In this document: in pieces, positions 57,901 to 64,000 of the stretch | Layout: every line of letters starts with the position of its first letter | How positions within the stretch are numbered: the stretch's first letter is position 1 | Origin: an uncultured Eubacteriales bacterium | GTDB taxonomy: Bacteria > Bacillota > Clostridia > Oscillospirales > CAG-272 | DNA: 64,000 nucleotides | NCBI GenBank assembly: GCA_934432675.1 | Contig: CAKRYT010000006.1 | Span: 88,265-152,264, forward strand | Reading direction: 5' to 3' | Translations under genes and position numbers: made by a program | The notes under the pieces: model-generated | What the model was told of the DNA's origin: nothing | What the model saw: the letters and a program-made list of their open reading frames with translations, nothing else | Databases searched by the model: none

Positions 57901-58746
57901 GAAGAGGTCACCTTTGAGCAGATGACGCTCGGTGACACCTCTGCCGTCGACTTTACGCAACCCGGCGAGGCGGAACTGAAACTCTCCTATAAGGGGGCAG
58001 AGTATACGCTTCGCTTTGACCTCATTCCCCATCTGGATCTGTACGCCTTCAAGTCCTACGTCACGGATCACCTGGGTGAAACCCTCGTTGTCAGACTGTA
58101 TGAAAACGGTTATTATCGTTTCATCAATACGTATGACTCGTCTGTCGGACAGTATGAAACGGTCGACGCGCACCACGGCGTTATCCGACTCGGCATCGGC
58201 GGCGATCTGTATCTGCTGGATGAAAACAGCATTCGGCTCGATCGGTGGACGGGGAGCCTCTTCGGTGAGAAATACGGCCTGACCCCGACGGTGTATACGC
58301 TGAACGATATGCAACTGTATGTCTATACACACGACGGTATTTCCTATGCCGATGCGTACGGGTATGACGATTACTACGAGAAATGGAGTTACGCGAGCAC
58401 CTACGTTACAGAGATCGGGGCAGACGGCTCCGTTGCTTTGGACGGCATGAAGTTCTCGGTCGGTGAAGGGAACGTGCTGTCGATCATTGTCGAGGGGAAT
58501 CGGCAGTATGCCTATTCGGAGACGGGGGAGGATATCCGGGTCGATATCTCCTTCAACGACAACGGGAATGCCTATATCACAGAGACCGCGCTGAATCCGG
58601 AGACGGGCGAGGAGCACGGCACCTTTACGCTCTGCTATCAGTGGACGATGGAGGGCGACGTGATCTCGCTCATCTACGGCAGGTATACCCTCGTGACCTT
58701 CAAGGTCAAGGACGGTGTCCTGACGCCGATGCAGATGATTCTCTGA
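54925..58746 (+). CDS. Giant lipoprotein with Cys-rich repeats and Ig-like domains
   Basis: 1273 residues from the GTG at 54925, chosen because AAGGAGA sits 11 bases ahead and the lipoprotein signal starts there; lipobox LVAC gives Cys23. Residues about 38-410 contain about nine Cys-rich segments, five of them clear copies of a 45-55-residue repeat: TCEEDGV or a variant, then CxxC after 8-10 residues, then ELxIPxxH. Residues about 420-930 are beta-rich Ig-like domains (YTLKFTYDGKPFECSF and similar), and the rest is a mixed region without a known motif, including a lipocalin-like last part (YYRFINTYDSSVGQYETVD onwards). It is extracellular and membrane-anchored by lipid. The Cys pairs could bind metal or form disulfides. 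Function unknown. Confidence 0.8.
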   Translation: MKKLCAAFLVLLLVVCAVWLVACDCKHEYADWLVTTAPTCEEDGVRTRYCRKCDHAETETVPAGHTLTPVAGVSASCEEEGVIAHDRCTACNKLFIGGVEKTAEELVIPKTEHVLLAVNGAPASCHEDGVLAHLRCEYCGINYLRGEVIADADLVIPATHETVDIPGIEKTCTTDGRMAYTFCYDCGACFIGDREVTEEELSIPAGHDTVHVKEVAATCEEDGVLAHGHCGTCGADVIDGVAKTEDELRIPATGHEYGSLIEETGKRKHYHCDKCGSDFDEGYREITKLDMTSHVFGEWHEGTPATCTTPGSRGYYRCTLDPACAGFYYDVNYDYIGSTEDCLVIPAGHHYETRYDKEKHMSVCTRCGDVEYTYSHSLMDDDAYENVYEVIEGRAYWHCKCAGCGYAAAKDCGPALTDLFVERSYMIDVDSPATFLIGYRMTTGEEGGSSLNQYRITPDFYDALVAIKARPASDFPIKQTFTVSALGFTREIEITFDVKRISAVTEYPVYTKGSIETIDNIGIVLTDNDGNVCDRISISDCENVDNGGFDVDADLTKGDKRYTLKFTYDGKPFECSFVYTAEEVPFALVGNRTDVVSGGVPILTVYYTTSDGRRPETKRVPLLAFTIEEGTFDINALGEYTLTVSLGDYLRGTVTITVMDPKTVVNVTDDFVFPAGSPFMRVRVRYLDGTSGYEVITSRMVLDADYDEDGVALDLNSVGQYGIIYVLRGELQYADVTVYNPQDLRAVDMNPCGNTPLIWEYETSTDEGNAKYTLRPDLTGLFFRVRLDDGTEQTIQVTEDMISFDADALAKAVAQGSSSSFYVTVTYRGYTYQNLRVIPALRLPHQIVDLMSDGEWENTILVRDGALCKDYMLIARDAVYGGYYHIPLTLSMLYQLTEREDGTVTVGDTPIDPAKTGKGYYRVVVRCEEAQRDFNLCIFDEEDVVRELSAYNVDFSYAICGDRESILEGLREMRFDYYELVKFGKKRSVLTREEVTFEQMTLGDTSAVDFTQPGEAELKLSYKGAEYTLRFDLIPHLDLYAFKSYVTDHLGETLVVRLYENGYYRFINTYDSSVGQYETVDAHHGVIRLGIGGDLYLLDENSIRLDRWTGSLFGEKYGLTPTVYTLNDMQLYVYTHDGISYADAYGYDDYYEKWSYASTYVTEIGADGSVALDGMKFSVGEGNVLSIIVEGNRQYAYSETGEDIRVDISFNDNGNAYITETALNPETGEEHGTFTLCYQWTMEGDVISLIYGRYTLVTFKVKDGVLTPMQMIL

Positions 58747-58767
58747 CAGACCCTTACCAAATAAAAC

Positions 58768-58804
58768 AAGGCGGGAGCCCATCGGGCTCCCGCCTTTCGT
58801 TTTT
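58768..58804. terminator. Bidirectional terminator between the lipoprotein gene and livF
   Basis: The perfect 13-bp stem AAGGCGGGAGCCC/GGGCTCCCGCCTT with an ATC loop is followed by TCGTTTTT on the plus strand and TGTTTTATTT on the minus strand. Confidence 0.9.
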
Positions 58805-58827
58805 GTCGGTGTTAATCGTGCCGGGCA

Positions 58828-59538
58828 TCAGCCGCCGAGATAGGCGCGGCGGATGCTGTCGTCTCCGAGGAGTTCTTCACCGGTGCCGGTCCTGGTAATC
58901 TCTCCGATTTCGAGGACGTAGGCGCGGTGTGCGATGGAGAGTGCCTGTTTCGCATTCTGCTCTACGAGCAAAACGGTCGTCCCGCCCCGGTTGACTTCCT
59001 CAATCATCTTGAAAATGGTTGTCACATAGAGGGGGGAGAGCCCCATGCTCGGCTCGTCGAGCAACAGGAGTTTCGGATGCGACATGAGTGCGCGCCCGAT
59101 GGCGAGCATTTGCTGCTCCCCGCCGGACAGTGTCCCCGCGACCTGTTTCTGCCGTTCTTTCAGGATCGGGAAGTGAGAGAACACTTCTTCGAGCGTCGCC
59201 GCATTCTCCGCGCGGTCATGCCGCGTGTAGGCACCGAGTGTCAGGTTTTCCGCAACGGTCAGTTCCTGGAAAATGCGTCGCCCCTCCGGGACCTGTGCCA
59301 TGCCGAGCGGGATCAGTTTGTGTGCGGGGGTGGCGGTAATATCCGTGCCGTCAAAGAGGACACGCCCGGCAGCCTTCGGGATGAGCCCCGAGAGGGCGTG
59401 CATGATGGTGGTCTTGCCGGCACCGTTCGCGCCGATGAGTGCGACGATCTCGCCCTCATCGACCCGGAAATCAACGCCCTTGATTGCTTTAATGAGCCCG
59501 TAACTGACCTTGAGGCCAGAGACTTCCAGTAATGCCAT
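58828..59538 (-). CDS. livF: Branched-chain amino acid ABC transporter ATPase LivF
   Basis: 236 residues: Walker A GANGAGKTT (about 37-45), Q-loop QVPEGRRIFQELTVAENL, signature LSGGEQQML, Walker B LLLLDEPSMGLSP and LVEQNAKQAL. The EGRRIF and EPSMGLSP strings are specific to LivF. With LivG it energises LivHM uptake of leucine, isoleucine and valine. It is last gene of the minus-strand liv operon, starting 18 bases after livG, with AAGGAGC upstream. Confidence 0.96.
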   Translation of the reverse strand: MALLEVSGLKVSYGLIKAIKGVDFRVDEGEIVALIGANGAGKTTIMHALSGLIPKAAGRVLFDGTDITATPAHKLIPLGMAQVPEGRRIFQELTVAENLTLGAYTRHDRAENAATLEEVFSHFPILKERQKQVAGTLSGGEQQMLAIGRALMSHPKLLLLDEPSMGLSPLYVTTIFKMIEEVNRGGTTVLLVEQNAKQALSIAHRAYVLEIGEITRTGTGEELLGDDSIRRAYLGG

Positions 59539-59556
59539 AGTGTGCTCCTTTCCGCG

Positions 59557-60336
59557 TTACTCGCCGAGGTATGCCCGCACGACGTCGGGGTGGTGCAGCA
59601 CCTCCGAGACCTCGCCCTGTGCGAGGACGGTGCCGAAGTTGAGGACGGTCAGCCGGTCACAGATGCCGGAGACCAGGTGCATATCGTGCTCTATGAGCAG
59701 GATGGTCATATCAAATCTGTCACGGATGAGGCGGATGGTCTCCATGAGTTCCGCCGTCTCCTGCGGGTTCATCCCCGCCGCCGGCTCGTCGAGCAGGAGC
59801 AGTTTCGGGTCGGTCGCGAGCGCACGCGCAATTTCCAGTTTGCGTTGCTTACCGTAGGGGAGGTTGCAGGCGAGCTGGTTGCGCTCTTCCAAAAGGCCGA
59901 AGATGGCGAGCAGTTCCTTGGCTTTATCGCGCATGGCCTTTTCGTTATCGAAGTGGTGCCCGAGGCGGAGAATGCTTGACAGCGGGTTGCATTTGAACTC
60001 CGGTCGGTTGTGCAGTCCGACGAGGACGTTGTGGATGACGCTCATATTGTTGAACAGCCGGATGTTCTGGAACGTGCGTGCAATGCCGCGCCGGTTGATG
60101 ACGTCCTGCGGCATCCCCGTGAGGTTTTCCCCCGAAAGGTAAAAGGAGCCCTCCGTCGGTTGGTAGACGCCCGTCAGCATGTTGAAGACGGTTGTTTTCC
60201 CGGCACCGTTCGGGCCGATGAGCCCGTAGATTTCGTTTTTGCGGATTTCCAGATTGACGTTCTGCGCGGCTTTCAGACCGCCGAAAGCGATGCCCAGATG
60301 CTCCGTGCGGAGTACGATTTCGCGTGTGTCTGTCAT
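59557..60336 (-). CDS. livG: Branched-chain amino acid ABC transporter ATPase LivG
   Basis: 259 residues: Walker A GPNGAGKTT, Q-loop RTFQNIRLFNNMSVIHNVLVG, LivG-type NLPYGKQRKLEIARAL signature in place of LSGGQ, Walker B LLLLDEPAAGMNP and IEHDMHLV. The variant signature and PAAGMNP are characteristic of LivG. Its start overlaps the livM stop by four bases. Confidence 0.96.
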   Translation of the reverse strand: MTDTREIVLRTEHLGIAFGGLKAAQNVNLEIRKNEIYGLIGPNGAGKTTVFNMLTGVYQPTEGSFYLSGENLTGMPQDVINRRGIARTFQNIRLFNNMSVIHNVLVGLHNRPEFKCNPLSSILRLGHHFDNEKAMRDKAKELLAIFGLLEERNQLACNLPYGKQRKLEIARALATDPKLLLLDEPAAGMNPQETAELMETIRLIRDRFDMTILLIEHDMHLVSGICDRLTVLNFGTVLAQGEVSEVLHHPDVVRAYLGE

Positions 60337-61478
60337 TTGTTTTCGTCCTCCGGCATCGTGGTGTCCGGCTTTTCATCCGGCGTTTTCAGATCGACGGACA
60401 GCAGTTCGTCCATCGGGATCTTGGTCGGGATTCTGTCCCAAGACGCCGAGTCCTCCACGGCGTCACCCTCTTTGCGGCGGCGGAATTTTTCGAGCAGCCG
60501 TTTCGGGTTGACCCGCTCGCGGATTCCCCGCATGGCAGGGGCGTTGTTGAAGATGATGGCGAAAATGAGGATCAGTGCGTAGATGAGGTATTTGAGTGCG
60601 GCGAGATCGCCCGGGAGGTATTTGGTCAGCATCTGGCTGAGGAACGTGATGAACGCCGCGGCGAGAATAGAGCCGTTGATGCTCCCGATGCTGCCGAGGA
60701 CGACCATGACGAGGATCTCGATGGAGTAGTTGTAGGTAAAGTTGCTGTATTTGACGGGGGAGACGGCGGCACCGTAGAGCACCCCGGCGACCCCTGCAAA
60801 GAACGCCGCAATCGTGAAGGCAAACAGTTTGTAGAAGGTGACGTTGATGCCCATGGCGCGCGCGGCGATCTCGTTGTCGCGGATGGCGGTCAGGGCGCGC
60901 CCGTGCTTGGAACGGATGAAGTTTTGGAGCACGATGAGCGTGAGGATCACCATGACGAACGCCACGATGAACAGACTGTATCCGTACGGCTTTTTGTTGG
61001 TCAGGCCCATGCCTCCGCCGAACAGGGGGATGTTACGGAACAGGTCACAGACGATGACGTTGAAAGCAAGCGTGACGATGGCAAGGTAGTCACCTTTGAG
61101 GCGCAGGGCGGGCAGCCCGATGAGCAGCCCCAGCACCGCCGCAATCAGCCCGCCGACGACGATTGCGAGGAGCAGGCACAGAAGTTTGGAGGGGATGGCA
61201 ATGATGAGCGCGTTATAAAGGAAGGTGCCGAGATAGGCACCGGCGCACATGAAACCCGCGTGCCCGAGGCTGAGTTCGCCGAGAAAACCGACGACGATGT
61301 TGAGTGATACGGCAAGAATGATGCTGTATGCGATCTGCGTAAGCAGGGTGGCGGTCGAGCGTTTCATGGCACCGGTCGACCACAGGATGGCGGTGAGGAT
61401 GAGGAAGGCGGCGATGACGGCATAATTCAGATAGTGCTTCCACTTGAAATTCTGAGCGACTTTACGGAAGTAAGACAT
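60333..61478 (-). CDS. livM: Branched-chain amino acid ABC transporter permease LivM
   Basis: 381 residues from the ATG at 61476-61478 (MSYFRKV), two bases after livH; an open frame continues upstream inside livH but is out of context. About nine helices. Family strings are GFLGELSLGHAGFMCAGAYL, GLPALRLKGDYLAIVTLAF and AAFFAGVAGVLYGAAVSPV. It pairs with LivH. The C-terminal ~55 residues after the last helix are a charged cytoplasmic tail ending in an acidic segment, longer than usual. Confidence 0.95.
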   Translation of the reverse strand: MSYFRKVAQNFKWKHYLNYAVIAAFLILTAILWSTGAMKRSTATLLTQIAYSIILAVSLNIVVGFLGELSLGHAGFMCAGAYLGTFLYNALIIAIPSKLLCLLLAIVVGGLIAAVLGLLIGLPALRLKGDYLAIVTLAFNVIVCDLFRNIPLFGGGMGLTNKKPYGYSLFIVAFVMVILTLIVLQNFIRSKHGRALTAIRDNEIAARAMGINVTFYKLFAFTIAAFFAGVAGVLYGAAVSPVKYSNFTYNYSIEILVMVVLGSIGSINGSILAAAFITFLSQMLTKYLPGDLAALKYLIYALILIFAIIFNNAPAMRGIRERVNPKRLLEKFRRRKEGDAVEDSASWDRIPTKIPMDELLSVDLKTPDEKPDTTMPEDENK

Positions 61479-61480
61479 CT

Positions 61481-62344
61481 TTACACCTTCTCTCTCCGGC
61501 GTTTGCCGAGCAGTCCCGTGGGTTTGAACAGCAGGATGACGATGAGGAGCCCGAACTCGATAATGTTCGTAAACGGAGACAGGGCGGGGAAGTGCAGGCA
61601 GATCTTTTCGATGAGCCCGAGGAGCACCCCGCCGATCATGGCACCCGGGATACTGCCGATACCGCCGATGACGGCGGCGGTGAACGCCTTGATGCCGGGC
61701 ATGGCACCGAGGGTGTTGTTGACCTGCGGCACGTACATGAGGTAGAAGATGCTGGCGCACGCCGCGAGGGCGGCACCGATGGCAAAGGTGAGCATGATGA
61801 TGCGGTTGACGTTGATGCCCATGAGCCCGGCGGCACCGCGATCCTCCGAAACGGCGAGCATGGCATGCCCGACGCGGGTCTTATTGACGAACAGCGTCAG
61901 CCCTACCATGAGGAGCACCGAGACGCCGAGCGTCAGGAGCGAGGCACCGGTGACGGTCGTCTTGCCGATGTGGAGCGGGGGGAGGGAGACGAGGACGACG
62001 GTGCGGGACTGTGCCCCGAAAATGAGTTGTGCGATGCTTTGCAGGGAGTAACTGACACCGATGGCGGTGATGAGCACCGCGAGGGGCGATGCGCCACGGA
62101 GCGGCCGATACGCCACACGCTCGATCCCGATCCCGAGTGCCACGCATACGATGAGCGCGACGATGGTGGCGATGACGGGCAGCCCCGTGAGGGAGAGCGT
62201 CGCGAAGGCGGCGTATGCTCCCACCATGATGATGTCGCCGTGGGCGAAGTTCAGCATTTTGGCGATGCCGTAGACCATAGTGTAACCGAGCGCGATGAGG
62301 GCGTAGATGGCGCCCAGACTGAGCCCGTCGATGATGATGCTCAT
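61481..62344 (-). CDS. livH: Branched-chain amino acid ABC transporter permease LivH
   Basis: 287 residues from the ATG at 62342-62344 (MSIIIDGLSLGAIYALIALGYT) with AAGGAGA upstream. Eight or so helices. Typical strings are MLNFAHGDIIMVGAY, VAYRPLRGASPLAVLITAIG and NVNRIIMLTFAIGAALA, ending GLLGKRRREKV. It forms the permease core with LivM. It is the second gene of the operon; 108 bases separate it from livJ. Confidence 0.96.
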   Translation of the reverse strand: MSIIIDGLSLGAIYALIALGYTMVYGIAKMLNFAHGDIIMVGAYAAFATLSLTGLPVIATIVALIVCVALGIGIERVAYRPLRGASPLAVLITAIGVSYSLQSIAQLIFGAQSRTVVLVSLPPLHIGKTTVTGASLLTLGVSVLLMVGLTLFVNKTRVGHAMLAVSEDRGAAGLMGINVNRIIMLTFAIGAALAACASIFYLMYVPQVNNTLGAMPGIKAFTAAVIGGIGSIPGAMIGGVLLGLIEKICLHFPALSPFTNIIEFGLLIVILLFKPTGLLGKRRREKV

Positions 62345-62452
62345 AGGGTTCTCCTTACGTTGGGGTGCGGAGGGAGGCAGTGTGCTTTCCCCCGAAAAAT
62401 ATAGCAATAACCGCACACGGTCGCCCGCATGCGGCTATGGAGGCGCAAGAGG

Positions 62453-63592
62453 TTATCGTTTGATTTCCTTGATTTGCGGTGCTTTGGTGGGGACACCGTC
62501 GTTGTCCCATGTCATTTTCCCGGTGACACCGTTCAGCGAGAAGTCGGAAGAGGAGAGCACCCCGCGCAAAAGATCGCAGAATTCGCTCACCGAGCGGTTC
62601 GTGTCCTTGACGTCGGCTTTTTTCATGGCCTCATAAATCGCCATTATGGCGTCATAGCCATCGGCGGCGAACTGGTCGGGGATGGCACCGTCGTATTTTG
62701 CTTTGTAGGCTTCAACGAATTCTTTGACTGCGGGATCGGTGCTGTCGGCGTTGAACGGAGTGATGTACTTGATGGTGTTGGTTACGTTCGGGGCGAGCAT
62801 CCGCGCGATGCCGTCAAAACCATCGCTGCCGAACAGGACGGCGTTGCAACCCTTCTCGGTCGCCTTGCTGGCGATGAGGGAAGCTTCCGTATAATACATA
62901 GGCAGGAAGATGATGTCGCAACTTGCGAGTGCCTCCACCTGGGTCGAGAAGTCAGCTTTGTTGTTGTTGTCGAACTGGCGGGCAGTGAAGGGCTTGCCGA
63001 GTGCGTTCATCTTGGCGGCGAAGGCGTCATAGACGCCCTTGCTGTACGCGTCGTCGATGTTGTAGATGACACCGATGTTGGAATATCCGTTGTCACACAT
63101 GTAGGCGGCGGCAATCTCTCCTTGCTGCGGGTCGCTGAAACAGATGCGGTAGCCGTTCGGGCGTCCCGCGATGACGGATGCCGCGGAGGCGGAGGGGGTT
63201 ATGTAGAAGAGGTTGTCGGTCACGGCTTTTTCACCGAACGCCGCGCAGGCGTCGGTGGTCACGGCACCGATCGAGACGTGGATGCCCTTGTCGAGCAGCG
63301 TGTCGTAGTTGATGGATGCCTGCGTGCTGGTTGCCTGGTCGTCCAGCATGGTGAGACGGAAGGTCAGACCGTTAAGGCCACCTGCCGCATTGATCTTTTC
63401 GATGGCGAGCTCCGCACCCCTCTGTACGGAGATACCGTAGGAGGCGGCGTCACCGGTCAGGGGGCCGGAGGCACCGATGTGGATCGTGTTTTTATCCGTA
63501 TCGTTTCCGCAGGAGGCAAAGGCGAGGACCGCGGTGACGAGCAGGGCGCAGGTCATGGCGGCGGCGATTATTCTTTTCATGCGGTTTTTCAT
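62453..63592 (-). CDS. livJ: Branched-chain amino acid binding lipoprotein LivJ
   Basis: 379 residues from the ATG at 63590-63592 with GGGAG upstream. The lipoprotein signal is basic (MKNRMKRI), then hydrophobic, with lipobox FASC. The mature domain is a type I periplasmic-binding fold: IHIGASGPLTGDAASYG, LAIEKINAAGGLNG, the ligand loop ITPSASAASV, and IYNIDDAYSKGVYDAF. It delivers Leu/Ile/Val to LivHMGF. It is first in the operon, with promoter 63639-63668. The gap to livH contains the palindrome CCGCATGCGG (62425-62434), perhaps part of a stem-loop that favours the binding-protein message. Confidence 0.95.
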   Translation of the reverse strand: MKNRMKRIIAAAMTCALLVTAVLAFASCGNDTDKNTIHIGASGPLTGDAASYGISVQRGAELAIEKINAAGGLNGLTFRLTMLDDQATSTQASINYDTLLDKGIHVSIGAVTTDACAAFGEKAVTDNLFYITPSASAASVIAGRPNGYRICFSDPQQGEIAAAYMCDNGYSNIGVIYNIDDAYSKGVYDAFAAKMNALGKPFTARQFDNNNKADFSTQVEALASCDIIFLPMYYTEASLIASKATEKGCNAVLFGSDGFDGIARMLAPNVTNTIKYITPFNADSTDPAVKEFVEAYKAKYDGAIPDQFAADGYDAIMAIYEAMKKADVKDTNRSVSEFCDLLRGVLSSSDFSLNGVTGKMTWDNDGVPTKAPQIKEIKR

Positions 63593-63638
63593 AAATTTTT
63601 CTCCCATCAAAAATTATTTCATCAAACTATGATTTCGT

Positions 63639-63668
63639 AGTGTACCATGATTTCCTTGCTTTTGTCAA
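63639..63668 (-). promoter_or_regulatory. Promoter of the livJHMGF operon
   Basis: On the minus strand, TTGACA (63663-63668), 18 bases, then TACACT (63639-63644). It lies 47 bases before livJ. Confidence 0.72.
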
Positions 63669-63891
63669 TGCTTTACGCATGTTTTTGTGCGAAAAATGCA
63701 ATTTTCCCCCCGATATTATATCATACACGCGCCCGCGGGCGAGCAACACGGGCATATTTTGCAAGCAGTGGCGCGGCATCTTTCCTTTTTGCAGAGGACG
63801 ACAGCCGCCGGCAAATGACAGGACGATACAGCCCCAGCCACGTGAATTTCGGAAAAATCGCAAAAAAAAGAAAAAAAGATTGAAAAAAGGG

Positions 63892-64000
63892 TTGACAAGT
63901 GACGGTGCGGCGATTATACTAATAAAGTCGCGAGTAGGAAAGCGGCGAACTTGGTCATTGAAAATTGAACAACAGAAATTCGTATCACTGAACTTGGTAG
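63892..64000 (+). promoter_or_regulatory. Probable promoter and leader of a ribosomal RNA operon
   Basis: TTGACA (63892-63897), 17 bases, then TATACT (63915-63920), followed at 63954-63990 by TTGGTCATTGAAAATTGAAC and an AACAACAGAAATT run. The 'CATTGAAAA-TGAAC' wording is typical of the conserved leader/spacer upstream of 16S or 23S rRNA in Firmicutes. The rRNA itself would begin beyond the right edge, so this is inferred from the leader only. Confidence 0.65.

Noticed and set aside
60333..61760. A longer LivM beginning at 61760
   Set aside because: The extra upstream part lies inside livH in another frame and reads as low-complexity Arg/His. The ATG at 61478 gives the normal LivM N-terminus.

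Overview
The window reads as chromosome of an uncultured, fairly GC-rich member of the Clostridia. It has strong Shine-Dalgarno sites, sigma-A type promoters (TTGACA, 17 bases, TATAAT-like) and simple hairpin plus T-run terminators. It also carries families typical of Firmicutes: a PyrR-controlled uracil permease, RqcH, an MnmM-type methyltransferase, DUF896, a TIGR04086-type membrane protein and a heterodimeric ABC exporter. No outer-membrane, phage, insertion-sequence, CRISPR or tRNA feature was seen. About 46 protein genes are supported. The first is cut by the left edge, and the right edge stops inside what looks like the leader of a ribosomal RNA operon.

Layout. 1-11.7 kb holds housekeeping and membrane genes: the end of a PFL (UPF0210) gene, MntP, a two-component system, a small KOW-like protein, a HAD hydrolase, RqcH, MnmM, a Bax inhibitor-1 protein, an AI-2E family transporter, an unknown membrane protein, a metallo-beta-lactamase-fold hydrolase and DUF896. 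12.3-22.1 kb carries two tandem, related giant surface proteins (1804 and 1383 residues) with GLUG-like and Ig/MBG-like repeats and a C-terminal membrane anchor. 22.3-25.5 kb is a MacB/LolD-type ABC pair. 25.7-27.4 kb is murA, tail to tail and overlapping with a four-helix membrane protein gene. 27.7-35.3 kb is a five-gene oligopeptide transporter with unusual insertions and a membrane tail on OppF.

35.4-38.5 kb holds yajC, pyrR and uraA; uraA has a recognisable PyrR attenuator. 38.9-44.9 kb has DUF523, a heterodimeric ABC exporter, a GH43-like enzyme and a CPBP protease. 45-50.5 kb is a peptidase cluster (PepT, M29 and PepD on the minus strand, M18 divergent). 50.9-54.6 kb has a lipid kinase with PlsC and a split transketolase. 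54.9-58.7 kb is a very large lipoprotein with nine or so Cys-rich segments. 58.8-63.6 kb is a complete branched-chain amino-acid ABC operon (livJHMGF, minus strand).

Taken together, the oligopeptide importer, four intracellular peptidases and the Liv importer suggest an organism that scavenges peptides and amino acids and displays large repeat proteins on its surface. The least ordinary features are the modified Opp transporter, the surface-protein pair, the Cys-repeat lipoprotein, the murA/antisense overlap and a recurring habit of adding Ala/Glu/Thr-rich tails to membrane proteins. No single clearly new defence or mobile system is visible.
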